Source: JBHHUI01 sp965248775 (GTDB lineage: Bacteria; Chloroflexota; Anaerolineae; Anaerolineales; JBHHUI01). Taken from it: a DNA stretch of 64,000 bases. Every line of letters begins with the position of its first letter. Within the stretch, counting starts at the first letter, position 1. Shown one piece after another: positions 1 to 8,321 of the stretch. A program made the position numbers and the translations under genes. The stretch spans positions 3,534,001 to 3,598,000 of the forward strand of contig OZ252150.1 in assembly GCA_965248775.1 (NCBI GenBank), written 5' to 3'. The notes beneath the pieces were generated by a model. It made no database searches. It was not told where the DNA came from and worked only from the letters and a program-made list of their open reading frames with translations.

Positions 1-438
1 GTCGAGTTGTTTATGTCGATGGCTATGCGCTCCGCATTCAATATTGGCGCTGGCAATTTCGTCAATCTGATGCCATGTCAACATAGGACGGTCGGCCTCG
101 CCCTCGGCTCGTAACCAACGGCTCGAGTCGCCAACGTATCCGGTCGTTATATACAAAGTGGCGCCGAAACTGAACCGCTGCAAAACCGGCAAGGCTTTTG
201 AATGAAAGTCGGCGAACCCATCGTCGAAGGTCAAGACAATCGGGCGCTCTGGGAGTGCCTCGCCGGCATCTGACATCGATTCCACAAATTGCGAGACAGT
301 AATGGGTGTATAGCCCAACTGATCAAGATTCGCCATTTGGCTTGCGAATTGCTCAGGATGTATCGTCCAATGTCTCCATCGCCGGGATGCTTGCTCGGCG
401 ATGCTGTGATAGAGCAAGATGGGAATTTTAGTTACCAT
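1..438 (-). CDS. Polysaccharide deacetylase (NodB domain), 3' end outside window
   Basis: The minus strand reads without a stop from an ATG at 438 to the window edge, giving 146 residues of a carbohydrate esterase family 4 protein. The N-terminus (IPILLYHSI) is typical of the family. The first catalytic motif, LTFDDGF, lies near residue 70, and the metal-binding motif HSHRH lies at the truncated end. These enzymes remove N-acetyl groups from surface polysaccharide or peptidoglycan. An in-frame ATG at 474 is an alternative start, and neither start has a clear ribosome binding site. The gene runs in the same direction as the glycosyltransferases upstream and probably belongs to the same exopolysaccharide cluster. 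No secretion signal is seen at the 438 start. Confidence 0.85.
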   Translation of the reverse strand, partial: MVTKIPILLYHSIAEQASRRWRHWTIHPEQFASQMANLDQLGYTPITVSQFVESMSDAGEALPERPIVLTFDDGFADFHSKALPVLQRFSFGATLYITTGYVGDSSRWLRAEGEADRPMLTWHQIDEIASANIECGAHSHRHKQLD

Positions 439-515
439 GAACAGTGCCGCATTACTGTATTGGGATGCAAACATTTACACAGAGGTTTACAGAGAAAACC
501 TTAGAAAGCTTTATG

Positions 516-1898
516 CTACTCTGTGCCTTGGTAGCGCAGCGATCTGGTCTGTGATTTTCCGTGTTCCAAATTAGTTACATTCACATCCAACTTTGACCAC
601 TGGCGAACATTAAAGCGGCTGCGAAGATAGGCCAGCGGACCATAGAACATCCCCCCCAACTCAAGAAGTTTTAGCTCGCGCGGAAATCCACTTTGTCTGG
701 CTTCATTTTTTTCTGAACGCGGGTCAAGGATATGCTTGATCGCGAGTGGAATCCGCAGCACCATATCGAAAATGCGTTTTGGGCGCTGAAATAAGACGGA
801 AGTTAAGTAGGCGGTCAATCCAACACCATAGCCAAATGCACGTTTGCGCAGGCTGGCGTAGTCCTGACTATATCGATGAAAGACAATTGCGGCTGGTTCG
901 TATACCAGTCGTTGACCCGAGTTGATTACCTGGAAAAAAGCAGAGAGGTCATCGCCACCACGCGCGATTGTACCGACCCCAAGTGCAGAATCGAACCCAC
1001 CAATTTCCTGCAACAAATCGGTTCGGAAGGCCATATTCGCGCCCGTACCGAAAAGCCCGGCTGAGTAAGGATACAGGCGTTGTGCCATCTGGCTCAGTTC
1101 CAAATCGAATACCTGGCGCGCAAAGCCTTTGCCGAACCGTCCGAGTTGCTCGCCCCATAACTGCACACGGGTCTCAAGCTCGGCTGGAACGATGAGGCCG
1201 GTTACGCAACCAACGTCTTCGGCAGCGATGAAGCCAGCGGTTAAATGCAGGAGCCAATCCGGATCCACAACAACATCATCGTCCGTAAATACGACAAGCG
1301 GCATAACGACGTGCATAAGACCAAGATTGTGCGCGTTGGCCAATCCGGGTTGGTCACAACGCAGATAATGAATCGATATCGCAGCCGAGTCAAGCAGGCG
1401 AAGGATTTCCAGCGTTCGATCAGATCGAGGCGCGCTATCGACGACGACGATCTCGATGCCCGGATAATGAAGCGCGAGCAGCGAATTAAGGCAGACTTTC
1501 AGACTCTCGGGTCGATCCCGCGTTGCAACCACGATACTAACTCTAGGGAGCGGTATCGCCGCTCCCAGGTGTTTCGGGTGGCAGGGTGGGTCCTGGGCTG
1601 GCAGGCCGGCAACGCTTAAGGCGTTGATTTCGCTAAAACCATCGGCTTGGAGATGGGTGTTTATTTCATCCGCAAACTTGGGCCAGATTTGGCGCTTCAA
1701 CTCTGCAGCCGGCAGCCCGGTGGTGCCCAAATTGAGCGGAAGCAGACCTAGCGGTTGGCCGTGCAAGCGCACAAGCGCATGTGCCTGCCCGTATTGACGA
1801 CCCGTTTGCGGATCCCAACTCGTTATCGCGGCAAGCGGCCGGCTGAGTTCGATTTCAACTATTCTGGCTGGCTTGAACTCATCTATTGAATTAGCCAT
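516..1898 (-). CDS. Family 2 glycosyltransferase (460 aa)
   Basis: The protein has an N-terminal extension of about 120 residues before a GT-A fold that begins with the VSIVVATRDR strand. The nucleotide-sugar metal site is the DDD of VFTDDDVVVDP, and the acceptor-side motif is GGDDLSAFF. It should transfer a sugar from a nucleotide donor to a growing surface glycan. The ATG at 1898 overlaps the end of the upstream gene (the upstream stop is at 1891-1893), so the two are translationally coupled. A TTG two codons earlier is less likely. The substrate cannot be told from sequence. Confidence 0.88.
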   Translation of the reverse strand: MANSIDEFKPARIVEIELSRPLAAITSWDPQTGRQYGQAHALVRLHGQPLGLLPLNLGTTGLPAAELKRQIWPKFADEINTHLQADGFSEINALSVAGLPAQDPPCHPKHLGAAIPLPRVSIVVATRDRPESLKVCLNSLLALHYPGIEIVVVDSAPRSDRTLEILRLLDSAAISIHYLRCDQPGLANAHNLGLMHVVMPLVVFTDDDVVVDPDWLLHLTAGFIAAEDVGCVTGLIVPAELETRVQLWGEQLGRFGKGFARQVFDLELSQMAQRLYPYSAGLFGTGANMAFRTDLLQEIGGFDSALGVGTIARGGDDLSAFFQVINSGQRLVYEPAAIVFHRYSQDYASLRKRAFGYGVGLTAYLTSVLFQRPKRIFDMVLRIPLAIKHILDPRSEKNEARQSGFPRELKLLELGGMFYGPLAYLRSRFNVRQWSKLDVNVTNLEHGKSQTRSLRYQGTE

Positions 1899-2823
1899 TT
1901 GCAACTCGCATTTTTACTGTTCCTGAAATATATCCGGCAGTTGTGATTATCAAACCTAGAAGAATAGCACCAGCCCGTGCCAAACCGGAGATGTCCAAGC
2001 GAATAAAAGCATCTCGAAATCCGCGTAGTACACCTCGCGGCAAGGTTCGGCTGGCGTAGCTGCGCTCTGATGCCAAGGCTCGTCTCGCACCGACCGACTG
2101 TGACACGACGACCTTGGAATAGCCCTCGGCGAAACAGCGGGCCCGAAAATAGCCCCACCTGCCCCGGCTGGCCGGAACGCGGTGCCGCACCTGAGCGCGC
2201 GGTTCGTACCAAAGCTCCGCTTGCGGCCAGCGCTGTCCAATCCGGATGCAAAGTTCAGTTTCTTCGCAGCCCAGCGGAATTGTCCCAACCCGGCCCAGCT
2301 CAGACTTGAATCCGGGCAGCGCATCGAAAACTGCCCGTCGAAACGACATATTGCAGCCGATCAAGTTGCGGACTTTCGCAGCAGTGCGTGGCATACCTAT
2401 ATATGTGCAGCCGACGACCCAGTTGAATTCAGGCGGAAACCAATCGGGTTTGGCACGCAGCCAGGTCGGTTCAATTTTGCCGCCCACGCCGAGTACTTGG
2501 CTGTGCTTGTAGCCGGCTGCTAGTTGAGCCAACCAGTCGCGGGCCGCCAGCGCGTCTTCGTCTAGGAAGGCGATACCACTATTGCGGGCGCCAGAGAGCC
2601 CTATAGCTCTGCTATTAGGAATAATAATCAAATTTGAATCGTATGTTTGCAGGCGTTCCAATAGTAGCGGATTATGGTCGATCACTACCACGATCTCATG
2701 CAACAGAGCGCATTGTTGTTTAACCGACTCAATCGCGCCGAGGAGTTCATCCCAGCGGCGCTCTGTGTAAGCACAGATCACCACTGAGATTGTTGGCGCC
2801 AGATTACTCTCGGCTGGCAGCAT
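1891..2823 (-). CDS. Family 2 glycosyltransferase (310 aa)
   Basis: This is a compact GT2 enzyme. The fold starts at about residue 11 (ISVVICAYTERR), and the region LDEDALAARDW supplies the donor-metal acidic residues. The C-terminus ends in a hydrophobic stretch (residues about 280-305) that could anchor it to the membrane. It overlaps the upstream response-regulator/GT gene by 20 bp and the downstream GT by 8 bp, so all three are one transcription unit. Its likely role is adding a sugar during exopolysaccharide or cell-wall glycan synthesis. The donor and linkage are unknown. Confidence 0.87.
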   Translation of the reverse strand: MLPAESNLAPTISVVICAYTERRWDELLGAIESVKQQCALLHEIVVVIDHNPLLLERLQTYDSNLIIIPNSRAIGLSGARNSGIAFLDEDALAARDWLAQLAAGYKHSQVLGVGGKIEPTWLRAKPDWFPPEFNWVVGCTYIGMPRTAAKVRNLIGCNMSFRRAVFDALPGFKSELGRVGTIPLGCEETELCIRIGQRWPQAELWYEPRAQVRHRVPASRGRWGYFRARCFAEGYSKVVVSQSVGARRALASERSYASRTLPRGVLRGFRDAFIRLDISGLARAGAILLGLIITTAGYISGTVKMRVANG

Positions 2824-4018
2824 TATCGAAGGGCTCGCTTAAAATGGTGGGGGCATTTGCACTAGGCCGGAGAAACGGAGGTGGTTCATTGCGGAACCCC
2901 TTGTATAATTCCAATCCATTGTTCTGAACGCTGTCCACCCACTCCTGAAAAATTGTTCGCAACACCCGCAACCCGTCCGGAATCGTCTTTAGCTTTCCAC
3001 GTCCCCAGAAGCGATACCCTTCAAAGCTCGGCACTTCGACAATTCGCAGACGAATGCGCAACGCCCGGATGTAGACCATCGTCTCAATCTCAAAACCGTT
3101 GGCCTCGATCGGCTCTAACACATCCAGGCAATAGCGCCAAAAGGCAGAGTAACCGTAGCACAAGTCCGTGTACGTTCCATTGAACAGAAGATTTGCCATG
3201 GACACAAAAGCTGCATTTCCAAGTTTGCGGTAGAGGGGCATGTCCGTCGTGCCACCGCCTGGCGCGAATCGGCTACCCTTGACGAAATCAGCACCCTGAG
3301 TCAGCGCTTCTAAGAAGCGCGGAAGCTCGCGCGGATCGTTGGATCCATCGGCATCTAGTGAAACTATGATATCTCCGGTGGCCGCGTGATACCCGGCGAG
3401 CAGCACCGCGCCTTTGCCAAGCTTAGTTTCCCGAATCACTTTTATCGCTGGCAGCAATCGTTGCGCTTCTTCAATTGTTCCGTCAGTTGAGCGTCCATCG
3501 ACCAAGATTACTTCGTCAACGGTATCCAATGGTAAATACGGCAATACCAATGATAGGTTTTTCACTTCATTCAGTGTGGGGATTACGACCGAAACCGTCG
3601 GCTGACGTGATTCGATGATCGGTCTGTAGCGGCTATTATGCACCTGTTCGTTTTCGGCAACCTTAAGTACCGTTTCGATGCGCGACAGGAACTCATTTGG
3701 TAAGAACGGCTTGCGTACGTAATCATTAGCCTTCAGAGGCAAATCGCTGGAGACAATGTCGCCCGCGACCAATGCTGACAGAATTATCACCGGAATACCA
3801 AGCCGCGAGCGGAGGTGATAGCAAGTCTCCCAACCATCCATCTCGGCCATCATCGTGTCGAGGACAACCACATCTGGTTTATTCTCTGCGACCTGGCTCA
3901 GTGCATCGGAACCGTTGTAGGCACTCGCCGTGTTGTACCCGCTGGAGTCCAGAATCGCTGTAAGTAGCTGACACATGTCTGGATCGTCGTTAACGATCAA
4001 TACATCATGCCTATTCAT
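2804..4018 (-). CDS. Response-regulator receiver fused to a polyprenyl-phosphate-type family 2 glycosyltransferase
   Basis: Residues 1-120 are a CheY-like receiver domain with the acidic pair D11/D12, phospho-acceptor D54 (VVLDTMM) and K103 (VRKPF). From about residue 140 a GT2 domain of the dolichyl-phosphate mannose synthase type follows (VSVVIPTLNE, VDGRSTDG, LDADGSNDP). There is no DNA-binding output domain, so phosphorylation would act directly on a sugar transferase. The ATG at 4018 follows a good GGAAGGGTGG ribosome binding site. The IS1-family element begins 20 bp upstream of the start, so the native promoter has probably been separated from the gene. It heads the glycosyltransferase operon. 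Confidence 0.88.
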   Translation of the reverse strand: MNRHDVLIVNDDPDMCQLLTAILDSSGYNTASAYNGSDALSQVAENKPDVVVLDTMMAEMDGWETCYHLRSRLGIPVIILSALVAGDIVSSDLPLKANDYVRKPFLPNEFLSRIETVLKVAENEQVHNSRYRPIIESRQPTVSVVIPTLNEVKNLSLVLPYLPLDTVDEVILVDGRSTDGTIEEAQRLLPAIKVIRETKLGKGAVLLAGYHAATGDIIVSLDADGSNDPRELPRFLEALTQGADFVKGSRFAPGGGTTDMPLYRKLGNAAFVSMANLLFNGTYTDLCYGYSAFWRYCLDVLEPIEANGFEIETMVYIRALRIRLRIVEVPSFEGYRFWGRGKLKTIPDGLRVLRTIFQEWVDSVQNNGLELYKGFRNEPPPFLRPSANAPTILSEPFDNAASRE

Positions 4019-4037
4019 AAACCACCCTTCCTTTCTA

Positions 4038-4856
4038 GGTAGTGGTTACATGTTGACTGATGAGTCTGGAAAAAGTAAGTTGTTGGCCTGCCAAACAGAG
4101 GAGCGCCAAAATGATCCAGAGTGTCATCACGCATGAGTGTTCAAAGTGCAGGAGCCTCAACATTGTCAAGAATGGTACAGACTATAAAGGCGGTCAGAAG
4201 TTTCATTGTCTCGATTGCGCCGCTTATGGAATGTTGGAACCGCAAAGCCGTTCTTATCCTGAGTTCATCAGAGAATTTGTCCTACGCACCTATCGAGAGC
4301 GAGCCAGTATGCGCGGCATTGAGCGCATCTTTGGCATCGCGCGGCAGACATTAGCACGCTGGATTCTGGAGAAGGCCGGCGCTATGCCGAACCTGGCTGA
4401 CACTTTAGAAACCGTAAAAACGGATGATGTGCTGGAATTGGATGAATTATGGTCATTTGTACGCACAAAAAACGATAAACGTTGGATATGGGTCGCGCTG
4501 TGTCGGCGCACGCGCCAAGTGGTGGCCTATTTTATTGGCGACCGCAGTGAAAAAAGTTGTCGCGCGTTATGGAAATCCATCCCAGCATCCTACAAAGCGT
4601 GTTGCTCCTTCAGCGACTTCTGGCACGCTTACCAGAAGGTTTTACCAAACGACACTCACCAAAGTGTCGGCAAAGAAAGCGGCCAGACATCTCACGTGGA
4701 ACGCTGGAACAACACCTTGCGCCAGAGACTGGCTCGCTTCGTGCGCAAAACTCTTTCTTTCTCCAAGTCCGACGTTTACCATGAAGCTGTACTCAAGTTG
4801 TATCTCCATTACTACAATACAGCGTGGTCCCCATCAGTTACCATGTAACCACTACC
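4038..4856 (+). mobile_element. IS1-family insertion sequence, complete
   Basis: The element is bounded by inverted repeats that read GGTAGTGGTTACATG at the left end and its complement at 4842-4856. Weaker matching continues inward (ACTGATG). It carries one transposase gene whose stop codon lies inside the right repeat. No 8-9-bp target duplication is visible in the flanks, so either the duplication has decayed or the ends recombined. It sits between the promoter region and the start of the receiver-GT gene on its left. Confidence 0.85.
4111..4848 (+). CDS. IS1-family transposase (single-frame)
   Basis: The N-terminus has a zinc-ribbon-like CxxC...CxxC (CSKC and CLDC), then a helix-turn-helix region with RGIERIFGIARQTL. 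The catalytic part follows with DELW, a second acidic site near FSDFWHAY and the HVERWNN motif that carries the last catalytic glutamate. Unlike classical IS1, the frame is continuous and needs no frameshift. The ATG at 4111 has GAGGAG 8 bp upstream. An in-frame ATG at 4060 exists but lies partly in the terminal repeat. The gene looks intact and potentially active. Confidence 0.88.
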   Translation: MIQSVITHECSKCRSLNIVKNGTDYKGGQKFHCLDCAAYGMLEPQSRSYPEFIREFVLRTYRERASMRGIERIFGIARQTLARWILEKAGAMPNLADTLETVKTDDVLELDELWSFVRTKNDKRWIWVALCRRTRQVVAYFIGDRSEKSCRALWKSIPASYKACCSFSDFWHAYQKVLPNDTHQSVGKESGQTSHVERWNNTLRQRLARFVRKTLSFSKSDVYHEAVLKLYLHYYNTAWSPSVTM

Positions 4857-4896
4857 CAGGAACGAATTAGATATTGCTCTTAAAATGAGTTCAGTA

Positions 4897-5745
4897 TTAC
4901 GACCAGGGCGTCAGTGGTCGTTCCTGCAATTCGCCGTCCACGTAGATATCCACCTTCTCGTTGAAGAAGCACAGCAGGTTTTTGATCTTGGGCGCTTCGG
5001 GGATCGGGTCCGGGTAGCCCCAGACCAAATTGTGGAGTTCATTTCCATTCACAGTAACCGACCAGTATGATGCCAGGCCTTTGTAGGGACAGCGTGTATT
5101 GGCACTGGTCGCCTCCAGATACTCCATATTGACATCTTCTGGCGGCAGGTAATAACGTACTGGCAATCCGGTCTCGAATAGTATTGTTGGGTTACGGGAG
5201 TCTGCTATTGTCACGCCATCCACTTCCACGCGCACATGGCGGGTGCTCGGTATGCTATCTACGCGCTTGTACGGATCGCGCGGATGCACGAACACTTCTT
5301 CGGATTCCTCGTACCAGTGGTCCATCTTGTTCCATTTGAAGCCAATATAGCCTTGCAATTCACCCCGCTCCGCCGGCGGCGCATCATATGCCCAGGCTGC
5401 ATGTTCAGCCACTGCGCCACCTTCGGCTTTCACATTGTAAAAAGTGAGGCGCCCATTGCGTAGATCATTCTCCCCTTCGCCGGTGGATTCGAGTAAATCT
5501 ATATTTACATCGTCAGGATGGAAAGCGTATTCAGGGAGTTTGCCTGCCTGACGTATAAGCAATACACGCTTGCTGTCGGCCACATATTCACCCCAAAATT
5601 GGACACGTACCCAGCGCGCGGTGGGTTCGACTTCGCTATGTTGATTCGGCTTGTACATGTTCTTGACAACTGATGATTGATTCAAGTCTTTGTCCTCCAC
5701 AAATAGTTCATTGTTCGGAGGATAGCATGGCCGCGGTTTGGCCAA
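4897..5745 (-). CDS. Double DUF427 domain protein
   Basis: Two tandem copies of the DUF427 fold are visible. Each has a WVRVQFWGEYVADSKR / HVRVEVDGVTIADSRN start, a central LPxYAFHPDDVN / LPVRYYLPPEDVN block and a C-terminal WxY segment. The family is widespread in bacteria, has no established biochemical role and is predicted to be cytoplasmic. The ATG at 5745 gives the longest form. A GGAGG sits about 8 bp before an in-frame TTG at 5685, and an ATG is at 5658, so the true start may be one of these. It stands alone between two insertion sequences. Confidence 0.85.
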   Translation of the reverse strand: MAKPRPCYPPNNELFVEDKDLNQSSVVKNMYKPNQHSEVEPTARWVRVQFWGEYVADSKRVLLIRQAGKLPEYAFHPDDVNIDLLESTGEGENDLRNGRLTFYNVKAEGGAVAEHAAWAYDAPPAERGELQGYIGFKWNKMDHWYEESEEVFVHPRDPYKRVDSIPSTRHVRVEVDGVTIADSRNPTILFETGLPVRYYLPPEDVNMEYLEATSANTRCPYKGLASYWSVTVNGNELHNLVWGYPDPIPEAPKIKNLLCFFNEKVDIYVDGELQERPLTPWS

Positions 5746-5865
5746 TCATCAGCAACACGGATTACGCAGCGAACCTGGTTGTGTCACAATTGGAGTTTGG
5801 ATTTTCCTTCTATGAACCAAAATAACCATCCCCGCCGCAAGCGGCGTGGTATTGCACGGATGATT

Positions 5866-6082
5866 TCATGTGTCGAACAGCTTCAGTTGACGTTGATGTA
5901 TCTGGACGTACTCTGCTTTGCGGCCTTGCCGTTCGACGTAGCGGCGTACTGAATTCTCAGTCCTTTTTTCGCCCACCGTCGCCACATAGTATCCGTCCGT
6001 CCACAATTCGCCGCTCCACAGTTGCTCTTTCACGGCTGGAACTTGACTGAATATCTCTCGCGCCGTGATGCTCTTGATTGTC
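5866..6082 (-). pseudogene. IS200/IS605 TnpA, C-terminal fragment
   Basis: This is the second half of the split TnpA. It starts in the duplicated TIK codons and runs through SITAREIF, then WSGELWTDGYYVATVGE, then the YVERQG helix that carries the catalytic tyrosine region, and stops at 5866. Joined to the fragment at 8990-9260 it gives a normal-length TnpA of about 140 residues. Confidence 0.8.
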
Positions 6083-6516
6083 AGGTGCATTTCACAATTT
6101 TTGCCGGGGGAGATAGACTGCGGGACATCGACTGACCGAGGAGGGAACCGTGTCCTGCAAGAACGACGCACTGAAGGCGAATTTGATGTCCAAGGCGGAA
6201 GCGCTCATCGACGAGTTTCTGGCGAATCGCAAAGCACCGGACGAAGTGACACTGGCCGACATAGAGCAGGCGGTACTGGTTGTGGGGCAGGAATTCGAGC
6301 GCACGCTGACGACAGAGCTGGTGCAGGAGAGTGCAGCGAAGCTTGAGCGCGAATGGCCTGTGTGCACAGAGTGCGGCGAGCGCATGAAAGCGAAAGAGGC
6401 GCCTGGTGAGCGAGACCGGCGAAGTGAGCGTGGAACGCGAGTATTACCACTGTGCCGCATGCGGCGCGGGTTTTTTCCCCTCTGGATAGACGTTGGGGAC
6501 TGGACGGAAGCACGTA

Positions 6517-6603
6517 CCCCGTCCCCCACGTCGGGTTGCATCACGATGCAGTCTGCACCTGACTGTGCCCGCCGGGATGCTACGCGAAGCCGGGGCTGGG
6601 CAG
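6517..6603. repeat. Hairpin insert related to the 81-bp family (boundaries uncertain)
   Basis: This sequence lies between LDGSTY and PERTRQMVWLSG of the ISKra4 transposase. It contains ATCACGATGCAGTCTGCAC, the word shared with inserts at 28524 and 29520, and ends in GGCTGGGCAGT. Removing 87 bp joins the two conserved protein blocks in frame, but the exact ends are a best guess. Confidence 0.5.
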
Positions 6604-6820
6604 TCCTGAGCGCACCAGGCAAATGGTCTGGTTGAGCGGGTTGTTGCCGTACGATCAAGCAGTGCAGGTGTTTGCCCGTATCGGGCGCTGTGACATACCG
6701 GCGACCAGCATCTGGCGGCAGGCGCAACGTCACGGCGAACGGATGCAGCGCTACGAAGCCGAGCGGCAGACGCATGTAGCGGTGGAGCGCACGGTGCTGC
6801 CGCCACCCGGTCTTGACCAT

Positions 6821-6901
6821 ACCGACCCAGTTTCATGACCCAGTGCATTCACCCAGTCACGAATGAACTGGGTCGTGATGACTGGGCATTCGGTACTGGG
6901 T
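6821..6901. repeat. 81-bp multi-hairpin insert, copy A1
   Basis: Three ACCCAGT-type heptamers in one orientation are followed by three ACTGGGT-type heptamers in the other. The central pair forms a 14-bp stem with one mismatch (GACCCAGTGCATTC with GAATGAACTGGGTC). The insert interrupts the ISKra4 transposase between PPPGLDH and NERKGVS. Deleting exactly 81 bp restores the frame and no target duplication is left. The in-frame TGA at 6836-6838 stops translation. Confidence 0.8.
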
Positions 6902-6924
6902 AATGAGCGAAAAGGCGTCAGTAT

Positions 6925-7005
6925 ACCGACCCAGTTCCATGACCCAGTGCATTCACCCAGTCACGAATGAACTGGGTCGTGATGACTGGGCGTTCGGTAC
7001 TGGGT
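6925..7005. repeat. 81-bp multi-hairpin insert, copy A2
   Basis: This copy differs from A1 at two positions of 81 and lies 23 bp further on in the same transposase, between KGVS and MDGGMVHIR. As in A1, the base before the insert is T and removal restores the codons exactly (GTC AGT ATG GAC). Two independent insertions of the same unit so close together argue for mobility or local duplication followed by re-insertion. Confidence 0.8.
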
Positions 7006-7164
7006 GGACGGGGGAATGGTGCATATTCGCGACGAAGGGTGGAAAGAGTTCAAGGTCGGCACGACCTACGACTTAGCCATGCGTCTCGAACGCGACCCGA
7101 GTGGCATTACCCTGGTTTAGTGGACAACGAGATAAGATAGATTCACAGATCAGGGAGGACCCAA

Positions 7165-7461
7165 ATGAGTACATACCGGAAGACATACACGCGCGAATTC
7201 AAGGTCGAAGCCGTTCGGTTATCGTATGATAGCGACACAGCGGTTGAGCAGCTTGCTTTGGATTTGGGAGTAAGTAGTAGCAGTCTGAATCGCTGGCGGG
7301 CTGAATACGCGGCTGATGGAGCGCAGGCATTTCCCGGAAAGGGAAAGCCGAAGGAGCGCGACCGCGAGCTGGCCGAGTTGAAGCGCGAATTGCACGTGGT
7401 GCGCCAGGAACGGGACATCCTAAAAAAAGCCATGGCGGTGTTTGCGCGCGAGCAGAAGTGA
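7165..7461 (+). CDS. IS3-family transposase OrfA
   Basis: A 98-residue protein with an N-terminal helix-turn-helix (YTREFKVEAVRL ... LGVSSSSLNRWR) and a C-terminal leucine-zipper-like coiled coil (ELAELKRELHVVRQERDILKKA). It binds the element ends and dimerises. GGGAGG precedes the ATG at 7165. The stop overlaps the orfB start by 4 bp; in IS3 elements a programmed -1 frameshift here makes the OrfAB fusion. The A-rich stretch CTAAAAAAAGC at about 7420-7430 lies before the overlap and is a candidate slip site. Confidence 0.92.
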   Translation: MSTYRKTYTREFKVEAVRLSYDSDTAVEQLALDLGVSSSSLNRWRAEYAADGAQAFPGKGKPKERDRELAELKRELHVVRQERDILKKAMAVFAREQK

Positions 7462-8321
7462 GATTTCGCTTCATTGACGAACACAAAGGCGAGTACAGCA
7501 TCAGTCTGATGTGTCGGGTACTGCAAGTCACACGTAGCGGCTACTACGCCTGGCGCAAGCGGCCGGTCAGCCCGCGCGAGCAAGCCAGCCAGGCGTTGGG
7601 ACGCGAGATCAGAGCGATCTTTGAGCAGCATCGCGGCGTCTATGGCTGTCCGCGCATTCACCGCGAACTACAGGACCGCGGCATCCGCTGCGGCCACAAC
7701 CGGGTGGCCCGTCTGTTGCGCCTGCATGGCCTGCAAGCCCGACGCAAACGGAGCTACAAGGTGACAACCCAGTCGAAGCACAGCCTGCCCGTAGCGCCGA
7801 ATTTGCTCGTTCAGGACTTCACGGCCACTGCGCCTAACGAAGTGTGGCTGGCCGACATCACTTACATTGCAACCAGTGAAGGTTGGCTCTATCTCGCAGC
7901 AGTCCTCGACCTGTACTCGCGACGGATCGTCGGCTGGGCACTCGGCAAACGCTTGGGCTGCCAACTGACTTTGGATGCTTTGGAGATGGCTCTGCGTTCG
8001 CGAAAACCGCCGCCAGGTCTCATCCATCATTCTGACCGGGGGAGTCAGTACGCCAGCGCTGAGTATCAGGCGCTGCGCAAGCTTCATGACATCACGCCCA
8101 GTATGAGCCGAAGGGGAAACTGCTACGATAACGCCCCCATGGAGAGCTTCTTTGCCAGCCTGAAATCCGAGTGTGTATACCAGCAACTGTACGCCAGCCG
8201 GGCCGCTGCTCGCACCAGCGTCTTTGACTATGTCGAAGTGTTTTACAATCGGCAACGGATGCATTCGGCCCTGGATTACATGAGCCCACATGCCTATGAA
8301 CAATTACCTTTAGTGGCTTAA
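7458..8321 (+). CDS. IS3-family transposase OrfB (DDE integrase)
   Basis: A 287-residue rve-type catalytic protein with an N-terminal HTH_21 region (HRGVYGCPRIHREL). The first catalytic Asp is in WLADITYI, the second in HHSDRGSQYAS, and the Glu is in NAPMESFFASLK. It ends with the usual FYNRQRMHSALDYMSP. All key residues are present, so this copy may still be active. The start overlaps orfA (ATGA-type junction). Confidence 0.93.
   Translation: MRFRFIDEHKGEYSISLMCRVLQVTRSGYYAWRKRPVSPREQASQALGREIRAIFEQHRGVYGCPRIHRELQDRGIRCGHNRVARLLRLHGLQARRKRSYKVTTQSKHSLPVAPNLLVQDFTATAPNEVWLADITYIATSEGWLYLAAVLDLYSRRIVGWALGKRLGCQLTLDALEMALRSRKPPPGLIHHSDRGSQYASAEYQALRKLHDITPSMSRRGNCYDNAPMESFFASLKSECVYQQLYASRAAARTSVFDYVEVFYNRQRMHSALDYMSPHAYEQLPLVA

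Noticed and set aside
4029..4866. Target-site duplication for the IS1-family element
   Set aside because: The 8-9 bases outside each terminal repeat do not match, so no duplication is claimed.
6821..7005. CRISPR array reading of the tandem 81-bp units
   Set aside because: Only two units with a 23-bp gap that encodes transposase residues; the units are internally palindromic multi-stem structures and no cas gene is present.
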